Of a DNA stretch of 64,000 nt, positions 11,955-27,200 are shown in pieces. The stretch is from positions 475,869 through 539,868 of the forward strand of contig NW_005434648.1 in assembly GCF_000315625.1 (NCBI RefSeq). Direction: 5' to 3'. This stretch comes from Guillardia theta CCMP2712 (taxonomy: Eukaryota; Cryptophyceae; Pyrenomonadales; Geminigeraceae). The notes under the pieces are model-generated. The model saw only the letters and a list, made by a program, of their open reading frames with translations, had not been told where the DNA came from and searched no databases. The stretch's first letter is position 1, and each line of letters opens with the position of its first letter. The position numbers were made by a program, and so were the translations under genes.

Positions 11955-14900
11955 ATGGAAAAGTGGAGGATGAAGATATGCAGGTCGACGTCGAACTTGT
12001 GCGCCGCCATATTCATGTTGTCTCAACTGCAATGCTGCGCAAACATTGCCAGAGGTGAAGGAGCTCGCCAATTATTTGCAGCATTGCTGCACGAGCTCAA
12101 GGCGGGTAATTCCGACTGTACATCACGTTTGGTCCTTCGGGGAGGATCTTCGAATGTTATGTTTAATGCTCATGGGAACAAAAAGTACAAGATCGAACTC
12201 ACTGATCAAGATGCTCTCAATCTTATGAATGATGTATCCGAGGAAGAATCGTTTGGATACTCGTCGCAATTCGAACCAGGCAATTTCAATGAAACCCAGA
12301 GGAAAGAGCTGGAAGGAAAGATAAACACCTTGCTAGAACGTAGCCTCTGATTGTATCATCAATTTGATGAATTCTGATACATGTCTGCTAGAAAACGCCA
12401 CAGTGGAGCAGGTAGAAAACTTCCTGAATCATGCTATCGGTATGTCTTGAACAGAAGTCGAAGGGTTCTGAGGATTTGACCACAGAAACCTATGGAGAAG
12501 AAGAGGTAGACAATGCTGACATAGATGAGTATGGCCCTCATGTATGGTATGGCGACGATTATTGGAAGGTGATGCGGTGCGGCAAGCAAAATTGTCTTCT
12601 GAATCTGTTCAGATCGGAGACTTGGCGTGGTGGGATATTCCGTGGATTCAAAGACCACTGATCGGTGTTGAAACGTTGATCATGCTCCCATCAGGAGCTG
12701 ATGTATCTTTGTTGTTAACCAACAGGGCAGCTGGTATTGGACGATGGAACGAGCATCGACCTCAGGTTAGGAGGCAGGAGCGTTTGTTCCAGATCCATGA
12801 GATGGTGTCGATCAGGGAAGGAGATCTCCCCAACAGAAATCCTTACAATCCGGACCCTTCCTTGTTCGCAAAGAAAGGTGCCTCAATGTGGCACGCTGTT
12901 GTGTTTGCTCATGAAGAGACTTGAAGCTCCGAGGACGAAGCGACCAAAGGCGAATGTGACGAAACAAGATGTTGCTGGTATGCTTGCTCTATCTTGAAGA
13001 GACTCTCATCCTTCGTCTTCCTCTCGCATTCTAACTTTCTTCTCCCTGAATGTTCTCACAGACTTCTGGCACAACTTCACTGTGGTATGCGTAAAATTCA
13101 ATCTTTTGTTCATTCCCCCCTCCGTCCATCCCTCATGCCGCATTTTCGTCCCCTCCCTCCGATCTTGAATATTCATTTGATCGAGAGGCCATCAGAGCAT
13201 CCAGAAAAGAGACAGATCCTCCCTGTTGGATGCGCCGGAAGATGATTACGATACCTGGGTGAGAAGCGAAGAAACACCTGTAAATTGCGTCTCAGTTTGC
13301 TCACACTCTGCATGTACAGGTTGCAACCTTCGACAAAATGTTGGACCGGAAGATTCGATGGGAGAGGTTTTCCTATTCCACCGAATGTGTCACATTTCGC
13401 GTCATCTTTGCTTCGCAGGAAAACTCCACAAGCTTCCGACACGAATGCAACGGAGAGACAACTACTTGTAAGAAAGAGAGACTCCTGCTCCTGTTTGATT
13501 GAAAAAGAGGAGCACGTCTTGTAATGGTCTCTGGGCTGAATATTCTTCTTAGACTTCCAGTTACGAGACTACTTCAGGCATATACGACCAAATTCGAAAC
13601 TGGTTGGAATCTTGATTCGCAACATTCTTTGACTCTCATCATGTTCCTATTAGTGTGATCGAACGATACGGTCGAGCGTCCGTTCCACTCGTTGGTGAAG
13701 CTGAGATGTTGAAGTACGACAGACAAAGTTGACTCTCTTGACAGCAAAGATGGACTGGATTGTCAATTACTCAGGGACTGTCCCGATGCCAGAACCTGTG
13801 AGGCTGAGAGAGGTCAGAACCGAAGTTCTCACAGCCTTGTTGCAGAAACCTCTCGTGAAAGGAGAGATGGCGACGAGATACAACTGCTTTGTGAACATGA
13901 TACTACGTTCATCTTTCCACGTTGACAAGGAAGGCAGGGAGAGTTTGAGGACATCACTCCGTACATGCCGGACGAAGTTGATGCTGTACTGGATGACTTG
14001 TCTGTCGACGAGATGCACAAGATGCTATGGGAGGTGAGAAAGATGAGGGGTGGAGGATGTCGACTGCGATTGCCGACGGGACCAGCAATGGTGGTGAATT
14101 TGTGAGAGTATTGATTAACCCGTTTGGTTTTCAGTTTTCCAAGTTTGGTAGAGTGAAGAGTATCGCTACACTTTGCGAGGTCTTTTCTTTGAAATCTAAC
14201 ATATCCATTCCTCACTTGTGACTTTCGTCATGGTTTCACCTTCCAATCTTCCTTCCCCTCTTGTTCTGTTCACTCACACTATCGTCACAGGCAGGGGCCG
14301 ATCCGAACGCTGTCAACGAATTCAGCTGCACAGCAATGCACTATGCTGCAAGAGAGGGATGGAGTCCGGTATAGCTCTCATTTGCATGTCTCGCCTGTTC
14401 CAAATTCTCCTCCTTCCCCCTCCCCCCCGCTCCTCTTTCCCCTCCCGCTGCTCCCCCTTCTTCTACCATACCCACAACCAATCCCTCCTCATCGTTGCTG
14501 ATTCCACACGAAGACGATTGAGGTTCTCTACAAGTTCGGAGGAGACTTGAATGTCAAGAATGAGATTGGTGGGTTTTGGAGAATAATCACTCACACGATT
14601 GATCGTCATGACAGAAATGACTCCCTTGCATTATGCTGCGTACAACAATCGCACAGCTGCTGTGTGGGCACTTCTAAGGTACTCTCCCATCATCATCGTT
14701 CATTCTTCCTTCCTCAGTCCGCACCTCCCAATGCTACTTCTCCTCTCGTTTTCATCTGTTTCCTCCTCCTTACATCATCGAGAATCAACTCCGACAAACT
14801 CTCTTTCCCTCGTTCAAGGTGTGGAGCGGAGATTTCTGTTCGAAACTACTTCAACTTCACGGCATTGGAGCTTGCAAGCATCCATAACTTCAAGCAGATC

Positions 14901-15333
14901 GTGTCTCTGCTGGAAAGGTCGGCAGTTGCTTTCTCTGCTGCCTCCTACTAACTCCCAGATCATCTCAGCTGGGGCAACGAGGGGGCAATGAATCAGTGGG
15001 AGCAGCGCTACGGGGACATGTTCCGCCGATCTCACGACCCTGTGAACTTCAACCCGCTGATAAGGTCAGTCTGATCCTGCATGGCGAGCCTGAGATTGAC
15101 GTTGCTCCTGTTGCAGCAATCATTGCAGATATGAAGATGAAGGTGACTCCGCCGAGGCGAGGAAGGCCAAGGAAGCCGAGGGAGAGAGGGTCGTGTATGA
15201 GTCGGAGGAGTCGAAGGAGCAGAGCAGCGAACAACTGTTGGGCGATACCGGCAGCTCCGGCTCAAGCTACGACGAGAACACCACCTATGGACTCCTCACG
15301 CAAACGCTCAAGGAAATGAATGAGAGGGATTGA
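11955..15333 (+). CDS. Ankyrin-repeat protein, many short introns
   Basis: About 18 exons with introns mostly 44-60 nt. The start at 11955 (MEKWRMKICR) is followed by a moderately hydrophobic stretch that could be a signal anchor. Early junctions are clear: 12339/12392 and 12439/12486. Middle exons give unrecognised sequence (YGPHVWYGDDYWK; NRNPYNPDPSLFAKKG; TPYMPDEVDAVLDDLSVDE). Ankyrin repeats follow from about 14291: GADPNAVNEFSCTAMHYAA, TIEVLYKFGGDLNVKNEI, MTPLHYAAYNNRTAAVWALL and FTALELASIHNFKQIVSLL. The C-terminus is charged and disordered, ending LKEMNERD and TGA at 15331. Ankyrin repeats bind partner proteins; the partner is unknown. The exons between 13.5 and 13.7 kb and at 14.04-14.29 kb are the weakest. 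Two adjacent genes instead of one cannot be excluded. Confidence 0.7.
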
Positions 15334-15531
15334 CGATTGACGGGGAACAAAGATGTACAGTGAATGAAACAATCGAGAACTTTTTTACAAACATCGACTC
15401 GATGTCGATGTCTTCTCCACTCTCTTCAGGAATGAGAGATTTCATTACGTACACTTGTTATTACACTATAACACATCTCTGACGAGATAGCGCGCGCGTA
15501 AAATACACAAAATCGACATTTTTCCCCTGTG

Positions 15532-16161
15532 CTAGTCTACAGGAAGACGTACGGCAATGGAGTATGACGAATTATCCATCTTGTAGCGCACTGAAGAAGG
15601 GTCCACCCACAACACGCTGCAGGGTAGCAATGTCTCGATCTTGTTGATCCCCGCTGCCCTAGCGGCATCTACGAGAAGGGGATCGCATCTCTCGGGGGAA
15701 TTGAGGACGGAGCGGAATCCCGAGGCTCTTGCTGGCTCGGAGGTGAACCAAAACTTTGAGCATCGTTGCGCAACCCTTCGCTGGACCGCATCTTCGAAGT
15801 TCCTAAGTCGTTTCTCGTCCACTTTGGCAGAAAGATGGCCCGCCCACCATGAAGCTGCCGCCCTGCACTCCTTGTCCCAGGGAATAACGTCTGATCCCTC
15901 GTCCTCATCGATTCCTGGGCCGTAAGGAGAAGATGAGACTCCGGGGCTAGTCGGTTCTGCTCCCTTAGCGATGGACGACGAAGACAGGTCCAGAGAAACC
16001 TTCGACATGCCCACGGCCAGTTCCCCTGCCTTGCTGGGTGCTGAGGAAGGAGAAGAGGAAGGAGAAGAGACAGGAGACCATGCTGACTGAACTTCTTTGA
16101 ACTGAGGAGGCGAAGCTGCTCGCCCCATGGCCATGAATGATGTCGAAGGCGCCACCAGCAT
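15532..16161 (-). CDS. BTG/Tob (anti-proliferative) family protein
   Basis: Single exon, 209 aa from the ATG at 16161. An upstream in-frame TTG is not needed. The first ~80 residues are Ser/Pro-rich and low complexity. The C-terminal ~115 residues match the BTG/Tob fold: helix WWAGHLSAKVDEKRLRNF, then box A-like KFWFTSEPARASGFRSV, then ERCDPLLVDAARAAGINKIE, then box B-like LPCSVLWVDPSSVRYKM. In animals the domain binds the CAF1 deadenylase of CCR4-NOT and promotes mRNA decay and growth arrest. The same role here is inferred. It is tail-to-tail with the ankyrin gene, with about 200 bp between the stops. The family is best known in animals and is reported patchily in protists. Confidence 0.85.
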   Translation of the reverse strand: MLVAPSTSFMAMGRAASPPQFKEVQSAWSPVSSPSSSPSSAPSKAGELAVGMSKVSLDLSSSSIAKGAEPTSPGVSSSPYGPGIDEDEGSDVIPWDKECRAAASWWAGHLSAKVDEKRLRNFEDAVQRRVAQRCSKFWFTSEPARASGFRSVLNSPERCDPLLVDAARAAGINKIETLLPCSVLWVDPSSVRYKMDNSSYSIAVRLPVD

Positions 16162-18016
16162 TCCGGCGGTCAATAGACTTCTTGCTAGGGGGGGTGGTGT
16201 TTAAAAACCAAGGGGTGGAGGAGGCCGACGGGGGTTGTGTAACTGTTCAGGGGTATAGATTATGCTTTATCCTGATCGTAGGTATGTAGTATAGGCCTAT
16301 ATATTAAGATCAGAATTAAGAAATCTTGAATGTACACGAGATGCTTAAGGCATGTGATTGGGTCTTCTATATGATGGGGTCGTTTTTCTTACCTGTGGGT
16401 AGGGGGTGATGGGACCAGTGATATTGCCGGCAAACTGCGGCCTAGGTAAGACAATGGAGTCGGTGGGTGGATAAATGTGATATATAATAATTAGTCAAGT
16501 AATGTAAAGTTGAAACTTTTTGCTATATAAGTGAATTGTTTCCCTATTCTAATTACAAATCTGAGCAAATTTATTGAGTAATAATTGAGAATCTTTCCTG
16601 CATGATGTGGATGGTTTACCCCTCCCTCGGTAATTTGGGAACACCCGTGGAGTTTTACCCCCTTTTGTGAAAATGCAACCTTTCGATGTGCACCCCACCC
16701 CATGATCACATCAACCCTCTTGGTCCTTTTTGTAGCCACCCGGTCCTGTTCCCTGTACCTCCTTAGATTTTCGAGTACTCCACGTACCCAGCCAAGATGA
16801 ACTACCCTACCCCAATGGCTGAAATCACACACATCACCCTGTACCCATCATTCTATCTACCTCCACCCACCTCTTCATGATTTATATCCCTACACCCCAA
16901 ATCTGACCCCACCCTCCATGGTCTCGCCACGGTCCCTGGGTAGACGAACCCTTCTTCGTCCGGACCCCCAAGATCACTGCCAACAATTACTACCCACCCC
17001 ACCCCTGTTTTGACTATCATTTTTGCAAATTGTATCTGCTACCTGACCCCCTAGTCTTAAGGACTCCTGCCTGCTCGTAGGCATTTAAAATTAAAATAAA
17101 CTGACCCACCTACCCTGTCACACCCACCCCATGGATTGCGCCCTCCCTACTACTGCTCACCAATTCACTGCACACCTACCCCATGAATCCCCGTGGCCTC
17201 CTGGTACCCTACCCCTCAAGTTGGGCTACAGCAAGATCTTGTCTTGCTACCGGATACTTATGAGACAGAAGGAGGGGTGGACACAAAACTTTGAAAATTG
17301 CATTTTACTGCTCAACAATTGGAAAGTTCTGTCGGTAAAGTTTGAAACATTGTGAGATAGCTTTTGACGATTTGGTGAAGAGAAATGAAATATATTTTCA
17401 AAATTCATTTATTTATATTTCAAAAGTTGATGAGGCAGTCGAAATCTTGTTCAATGTTGAAAAAGTTCTTCCTGTTTCAAACTAGAGAAGAAATTTTCAA
17501 AATAACTGTCAAACCCCATGAAGTTTCCACCACCGGTGATTTTTAGAGAGAAAGGAGGGGTATTTATATATTTCTAATGGACCCCTACCGTTCATGAACG
17601 AGATAGACTGACTGCAAGGGGTAGGGGCACCTTGCTCAGACGCCAAGAGCCGTCATGGTAGGGGATCAGGTACGAAAATGGAGCAGGACATGAGCATTGG
17701 ATGCGGAAAAGACGGAGAGAACCAGACGAATTGAGAGAAAGTTGTACTTCATGATGCTGAGGGGAGAGGGTTGCAGTAGAATAATGTGTGCTGTTAAGAA
17801 AAAGGAATGCTGGATGCCCATATCGAGGAACTTAGGTGATAATTTTAGCAGCAGGTATGATGAGGAAGGAATTAAGTATGTATCAGTTTTTTTGTGAGGT
17901 CTAGTTAGAAAGATAATCCAGAAAGACAATGTTCTCTGTGAATACATTCGATTGTCCTCTGATCAGATTTGATTTTCTCAGGACTAGGGCTTTGCATACA
18001 GTATTGGACCTTATCG
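16162..18016. other. Long intergenic spacer, no supported gene
   Basis: 1.85 kb with short ORFs only. Plus-strand C-rich stretches carry repeated CCCACC, CCCTACC and TACCCC words (16620-17220). An AT-rich block at 17340-17500 is rich in TTTCAAA and TTTGAAA. The same pairing of C-rich and AT-rich patches occurs at 51.5, 57.2 and 61.6 kb, so it seems to be ordinary spacer composition. I see no RNA gene or mobile element. Confidence 0.4.
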
Positions 18017-20916
18017 ATGGCGTTTGAACACATTGGAAGGCGCAACATGCGGGACTTGATCCTCGCCACTTCTTTGGCTGTAGCAGGGATTGCGCTGATA
18101 GCTGTGAGCATTGTGAGTACATGTGAGATCGCGATTCTTCCTGTGACATGCATTGCAGACTTTCAGAACACTAGCGAACAGCGTGTCATCTCCTTTCGAA
18201 GATCTGCAGCAGTGAGGAGATCAACTAATGTTTGCAGCGCTGACTTGGTAGCAGACCCTCACTCCCCCCTCATTGGCATGTGAGCCAAGACAGCCAAGGG
18301 CGGAAGTATTACTGGAACAGGAGATTGGGAACATCTTCATGGGACCCCCCAAAGGCGGAAGTGCTGCACATGTGAGCTCCCGCTAACTTGTTGTTTGTGA
18401 AATATTATGTGGCTGAAATGATTCTGAAGAAACAAGCAACCGAAGCTTGTAGTCAACACTGATGTTCCTGGTATGGTGTCCCTCGATCTCATGGCAAATA
18501 TCTCTTGACATGATGACTGCCCAGTAAAGCTGTATCCTACCAAGGCGAAGTATTTGCAGTCGCTAGCCCCATCACAGAGCGGTGGAGAAGAAGGAGAGTC
18601 AGAGGCTGGTGAAGAGGGCGATGACGACGAGCCCAAGATTCAAGATGTTACCGGTCAACCAGACTGGCCCGCTGACCTGCCCGGAGCCATGGGCGATGAC
18701 ACAAGCTGGATCGTTGGAATGCATCGCGAGCCGTTCTGGAGTGATAGCATGACTCACTCGTGCGGGTTGACAACTCCCTGTGAGAAGGGACGGGCAGACC
18801 GAGGCCATGGATTCCAAAAGGCCACCAACCCATGGGTGGATAAGAGGAGGACGTTCGATCAGTATTCTCAGAGTTCAGAGGCAGGCAAAAAGAATTATCC
18901 CTGGGATCCTAGCAAGGATCCGAAGTACTACGGCAAGGCTGACTGCAGGTGCTTGTGATGAGCAGATGAAAGTGAAGGAGCTGATCGACTGCGTTTTTAG
19001 TGATGGCAAGTTGACGAAGGAGTGTTTTGAGAAACCTTCCGATGAAGAGCTGGAGAAGAAGCAGGCAGAGTGGCGTGCAAAGTACGATGAGTGGCATACA
19101 GGCAAGGGCAAGGTTGTGATGATTGCTCGGGGTTTCATCAGAGCTCACTGGTGGTTAGGAATCAAAAGAAGGTTTGGAAGAGCAACAGAAAGCCGAAGCC
19201 GCTCCAGATGAAGCCAAGGTAAAAATTTCCACTTTTGGACATTGTCCAAATGTGGATATGTGGAGCATTTCTTAGTCTTCCTTCCTTTTAGAAATCATCG
19301 GGTGGCAATGCCATTCTACACATGCCTGACGAGGTAGTGAACCCTCAAATGTTGGCGCAAGGGTAAAGTTCCCGCAGATCACTCCCTGGGCGCACTCGTT
19401 GACGAGGGGCCAACTTGCCATGAAGCAGGCAAGAGGGCAGTTCACTGGCGGCGAGCCTGTCGTCAAGTCTCTCGGCCGAGTAGTTCACAAGATTCAGGAC
19501 GACTTCGCCAGGTGAGTCATTCGAGGTGATCTGATCGGTGAAAGGCTGATGGCGAAGCAGCGCCAAGAACTTGTTTTCGTCCAGCAGCTTCACAACCTTG
19601 GAGAAGAAGTTCCTCAGGGCTCGCTCGAATCACAAGAGCAGCGCTTTTCACGCGAAATATCGAACGCCTTCTCATCTACAAGCTCTCGCCTCCGAACCAA
19701 CAGCAAAGGTCGTTGAAGCTCAACAGAAGAAGATCAGCATCTGGGAGTCTCCGTCGTCGGTGAAGCAGCATGGATTATACGGCAAGAGCAACAAGTTCGC
19801 TCACAAGTCTCACCATGAAGTGGAGAAAGCTGCCCCGGCACAGCCTGTTCCTGAGCAGAAGCAGCTGGCTGTGAAGGGGCCCCTGCCATCAGTCAGATCG
19901 GATGCTGAATGGGTAAAGACGCATGAGAATGCCTTCTAGCCCTCTGATTGGACTCAACTTTCAGGTTCTTTCAGAGTCAGATGCTCGAGCCAAGCAGGCA
20001 GAGCACAAGGGCAAGGCGTCCACGAAGCCATGGGAAGAAACTCAAATCCAGAAGGGAGTGCTGCGAAGGGAAAACACACTGATGAATCTCGGTGAGGAGT
20101 GGGCAGTGAGAGGGAAAGGGTTGTGACTTGAATTATGCAGAGAGCGCTATCGAACATCACGACGACCAGCTGCTGCAGAAGCAGTCTGGTCTCACCATCC
20201 CTCAGCTCAAGGCGCTAGAGAAATCCGCGGGAGATCTTGAAAAGAAGCTGCTGGCGCAGCATGGAGGCAGTGGGGCGACGTTGACGACACAAGTGAAGCA
20301 CAAGCTCAAGGTTGTCAGGCATCTCAAGGCCAAGGTGATGGCGACGCTGTCCAAGAGGGAGAAGGAGTTGTTGAGTGAGAAGGCTGGATGGAAGAGCGAG
20401 AAGGACCTCGACCAGGCCGAGAAGTTCGCTGAGAATCTTAGCCTCGAGATCAAGAGACGCCGAGCTGAGGAGAAGCTTCATCCTCTCATCCCCAAGGGTG
20501 TCTTGAGCAGCGTCAAGACCCCGACAGACGAGGCGAAATCGGAACCTTCTCACCATCGCAAGGTAACGCACAGCTGGACTGAGCTCGTCTCGTCTCGTCC
20601 CGTCTCTTGCACGTTTCTCCTTGTGACAAACTTGTAGGAGCAGACACCGCGCGCTGCTCCTGCTCCCTCGTTCTCCAAGGACCAGGCGAAGGTTGGGAGG
20701 AACTTGCAGAGCGGATGGAGTCTGACTTGATGCTGCAGCTCGAACGAGATGAGGCTCATCTGCAGCAGATGAACTTGAAGGAGTCGCAGCTCATGTCGAG
20801 GATTCACCAGGACCAGGTCAGTCGGTGAGCAAGAGCTGCTGGCAGCCGGTGACAGGAGGGTGCAGGAGAGGCTCATTCAAGACTTCGAGCAGAGCAAGCA
20901 GCAGCATCACAAGTGA
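18017..20916 (+). CDS. N-terminal membrane anchor + WW domain + coiled-coil protein
   Basis: Exon 1 (MAFEHIGRRNMRD then LILATSLAVAGIALIAVSI) gives one transmembrane helix right after the start. Later exons give a WW domain (WHVSQDSQGRKYYWNRR, then SSWDPP), assembled over a 52-nt intron ending near 18252. Then follows an acidic stretch, a segment rich in W and P (YPWDPSKDPKYYG), and a long Lys/Glu/Gln-rich region with heptads (SGLTIPQLKALEKSAG; LERDEAHLQQMNLKESQ). The last frame ends QSKQQHHK with TGA at 20914. WW domains bind Pro-rich ligands. Two places are problematic. Near 18890-18960 the upstream frame reaches a stop, while the next exon needs another phase; this could be a GC-AG intron or a sequence error. 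Near 20820 the donor choice is ambiguous. The family is not recognised beyond the WW domain. Confidence 0.65.
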
Positions 20917-20976
20917 ACTTGTACATTGATTGAACTACTTACATCTTGTAAATCATCCCAGCCCTACTCTTCTTCT

Positions 20977-23619
<2,643 letters not shown>

Positions 23620-24233
23620 CCAACCGGCCAAACCCAAAAGGTCCCTGGGGCGACAGCAGCACTGCCGCACATGATGGGGTAGGGGTAGAACTCGGCAAAT
23701 ACAGACCCTTAACAATCACCAGATCAGGTACTGAAAAACAGGGGTGAAAAATCATGAAGGTCACTTTCATGGGGTGGGCAGTATCACCCCCTGGTACAAA
23801 AGCAGTATTTTAGGGCAAGGGGTCAGTGCTAACTAGTAGTAACATGAGGGGAGCAACGTATCGCAGGAGATACTTCCGTCAGGTGACTTTCGTGCTCGGA
23901 GGTTCCGACAAGTTCCGGCCCGGAGCCTCCGGCGGCCCGTTTGGTACCTCAGGGCCATTTGACTGAGTGAGTCAGATGGGCAGTTGGAAGGCTAAAAAAA
24001 CATCAAATTTGAGAGGTGGCATCCGGGAAGCCGAGAACTCCGACTGGGAATCATGGCATTTTACTCAAAGTTAAGTTAAATTGTACTAGGGAAGACTACC
24101 AGGGTGTGTGTCTTTCATAAAGGGGGAGGGGTACCAGCCGATAGTCGTAGTCTTCGTGAGGAGGAACGAGGGAGTTCGCAGGCCCTGAGAGCAGCAGCAG
24201 CAGCAGCAGCAGCAGCGCTGAGCAGCAAACATC
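23620..24233. promoter_or_regulatory. Divergent promoter region with GC-rich island and TGACTGAGTGAGTCA word
   Basis: Between the TPR gene (-) and the channel gene (+). 23895-23950 is GC-rich with GGTTCCGACAAGTTCCGG and CCTCCGGCGG. At about 23959-23973 the near-palindromic TGACTGAGTGAGTCA resembles words at 42.4, 47.4 and 54.0 kb. A short CAG repeat (24190-24216) lies in the 5' leader of the channel gene. The promoter role is inferred. Confidence 0.5.
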
Positions 24234-27200
24234 ATGTCATCCCGCGCAGCGAGTCAAACGCTTCCCGCTAGTATCCCGCAGAGTATAGAATCGGTAGGGA
24301 AGGCACGGGTTGCGAGCTGGGTGGGATCGGGACTAGGAACGGAGTCTTCGCTCTCCCAGAGGATCAAACACTTTGACAAGAGTTCCAATGGCAGCTTCGA
24401 GGACGACCTGAGGCTCGCTGACTGCGGACAACAGATCCGGAGCGGTCACTTAGAGAAGAAGATAGCAGGCACTGTAGTGACGTGGATAACCCAAGGGGTG
24501 GTGCTAACGAATACGAAGATCTGCTTTCTTATCGACGAAGGTGAGATCAATGAGGATCAGAGCGTTATCGACTACATTCCTCTGCATGAAGTCAAGCAGC
24601 TGATTGTCGAGGGTGAAAACAAACTTGAGACAGACAAGAAGCTTTGTCTTGTCATCCGCACAGTAGAAGGAGGGTACAACTCCGGGCGCACGTATGTTTA
24701 CCGGATGAAGACAGAGGGAGAGTGCTTGTCTTGGCATGCAGACATCTCAAAAGCGTTTGAGCAAGCCTTGAAGAACAGCAAGAAGCATTCTGAGAGGAAG
24801 GCGATTGGAGGCAGCAAATTCAACTGGCTGCGGTTCAAGGCTGGGAAAGTTATCAACGCTGGCATGACAAAATCAGGTAAGGGGGAAGGGGAAGGGAATA
24901 AAAGCGCTCATGATGCTCTTGCAGTGATTTCCTTGCTGATTCTCCTGAACTTCACTGTGGACATCCTGGAAGCTGAACGCCTCCCGAATCCCTCTTCCAA
25001 CATTGGAACCTTCATTCATGCAGCGAGGATACTTATCATCGCCTCCTTCACCGTCGAAGTTTTCGTATCAGCCTTCGCGTTATCGGAGGGTCATTTCAAG
25101 CTCTTCTACTCGAACCCCTGGAACCTAATGGACCTTATAGTCGTCCTCGTCTCTCTTGCCGTGATCTACTTCGATACGCACCCGCAGCTGAAAGTCCTCG
25201 GGCTCGTGCGGAATTTCAGGTGCGAGCAGAGGAGAGAGCAGAGGACGTGTGGAAGCTGATGACGACTTGGCTCAGGCTAGCGATTGTGTTCCGACAAGTC
25301 AAGAGCTTGAACAGGATCATGACAGCGCTAGGAAGGGCCGTGGTTCCTCTTCTCAACGCTTTCATCCTCCTGCTGCTCGTTTCTTGCTTCTATGCCATCT
25401 TGGGGACACACTTGTTCAAGAATTTTGATGAGAACTTCTTCGGGTCTTTCAGCGCATCGCTCTTGTAAGGAAGCTTTTGTCTGCAAACTTTGATGGAGGG
25501 TAGGAGTTCAGGAGAAGAAACGAGAGATGGGAGGGGGGCGTTGACGCAGGAATTGAGAGTCTTATGTTCAAGGGAAAGAATTGGGTAGAAAGCCGGAGGA
25601 GATGAGGAGTGAAAGACGATTGCACTTCGCCAGGGAAAGAAAGATGTACACGGACCAGTGAATGGATGTTGAGGGAGGGAGGGAGGGAGGGAGGGAGGGA
25701 GGGAGGGAGTGGGAGCAAGGAGGGAGCTATGACTGACTGACTGTGTCTTGCTTGCTCGATGGCTGCGACGTGATGGATTGGTTGATGACTACGGCGTTCT
25801 AGCACATGTAAGTGTAGAGGAAAAGAGCAGGAGCAGGAGACTGATTGAGAGGCAGTGTTTCAGATGATGACGGGGGACTCGTGGGCGAGTTCAGTCACGA
25901 GGACGCTGTTCGATGAGGTGGGGCCGGACAATGAGCTGCGAGGAAACTTGAACCGACGAGTGGCCCTGTTCTCGGTCTCCTATGTGATGATCGCGACCAT
26001 AGTCCTGGTGAACATCGTGGTGGCTGTGCTGTTGGACGAGTTCATAGCCTCGGTGACAAGGGAGAAGGAAGAGCACGAGAAGCAGCTCAAGCAGCAGAAG
26101 GAAGTGGAAGCGAAGGCGTCAAGGATCTCCGGGGTGCTGGATCCTTTGCTCCTGACTATCTCGTCCTTCAACGATAGTTTGGACCTTTCCAAGCGCATCT
26201 CGCAAATGTACAACTCCCTTGATGCTGACGGGTGAAGAGGAGGAAGAAGTGATGGAGACAGGAGGAGCTGAATAGTTTGCAGAGGGGGGACTGTGAGCTT
26301 CAACGAGTTCAACCACGGGCTGAAGCAGCTGCAGCTGCCGACTCCGATCCATATCACTCTTGACGACTACGACGTCATCACGGAGGGAGGGAGGCTCTGC
26401 AATGCCAAGGGAGAGTTTGACGCCGACCACTTCCAGGCTATGTGAGGCGGTGGAGGGACGGAGGGACGGAGGAAGGCAGGAGGAAGGCAGGAAGAGAAGG
26501 AATGACGTCTTGCTCTAGGATCAAGGGCGAGTTGAAACGATACGCACAACGATGCGCGGCAAACACTATGTCGGAAACAGAGAGGCAAGAGTAAGTCAGA
26601 GCAAGAGGATTGAGTTGGGGTTGAGTGAGAGGAGGATGGAGAAGGAGGAGGGGTGAGAGGTGAGGTGCTGAACGTTGTGGGGCAGGGAACATTCCATCCT
26701 GTTCATTCTGAAGCTCCTAACGATGACCGTCGAGGAGATTCATGCGGGGATGAAGCACTTGGAAGACCAGCAGGCGGCATTGAGGCGAGTAGGCGAGGAG
26801 CTGAAAGCGAGCAGAAGAGAGCAGAACATTCAACACATGGAGGTTTGCGAACTGCTACAGCAGGTGATACAGAAGATGGGGTTTGAGGCGTCGAGACAGC
26901 AGTTGTCGAGCACGTCAGGCCCTGTGAGCTATCCTCCTCGCTCCTCCTCGCTCCTCCTCGCTCCTCCTCGCTCCTCCTCTCCCCCCCTCGCTTCCACTGC
27001 CCCACTTGAACTCACTCGTTCGTCCGCAGAGCAAGAGAGAGGTGACTCCTGCCACGGTGCGTTAGGGAGCCAGCAGCACGTCCAGCTGACCGTTTGACAG
27101 GCGGTAAGGCTGCCAGAAGTCCAGCTGACAGACTCCAGAGAGGTCGAGAGCCGCTCCGATCAGGTACCGCGAGGAGGCAGGGAGTGAAGGAGCTGATCCC

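Noticed and set aside
16600-17240. Telomere-like CCCTA repeats
   Set aside because: Words are irregular and interspersed, not tandem; no subtelomeric features.
24504-24737. Minus-strand ORF inside the channel gene
   Set aside because: Shadow of the PH-domain exon.
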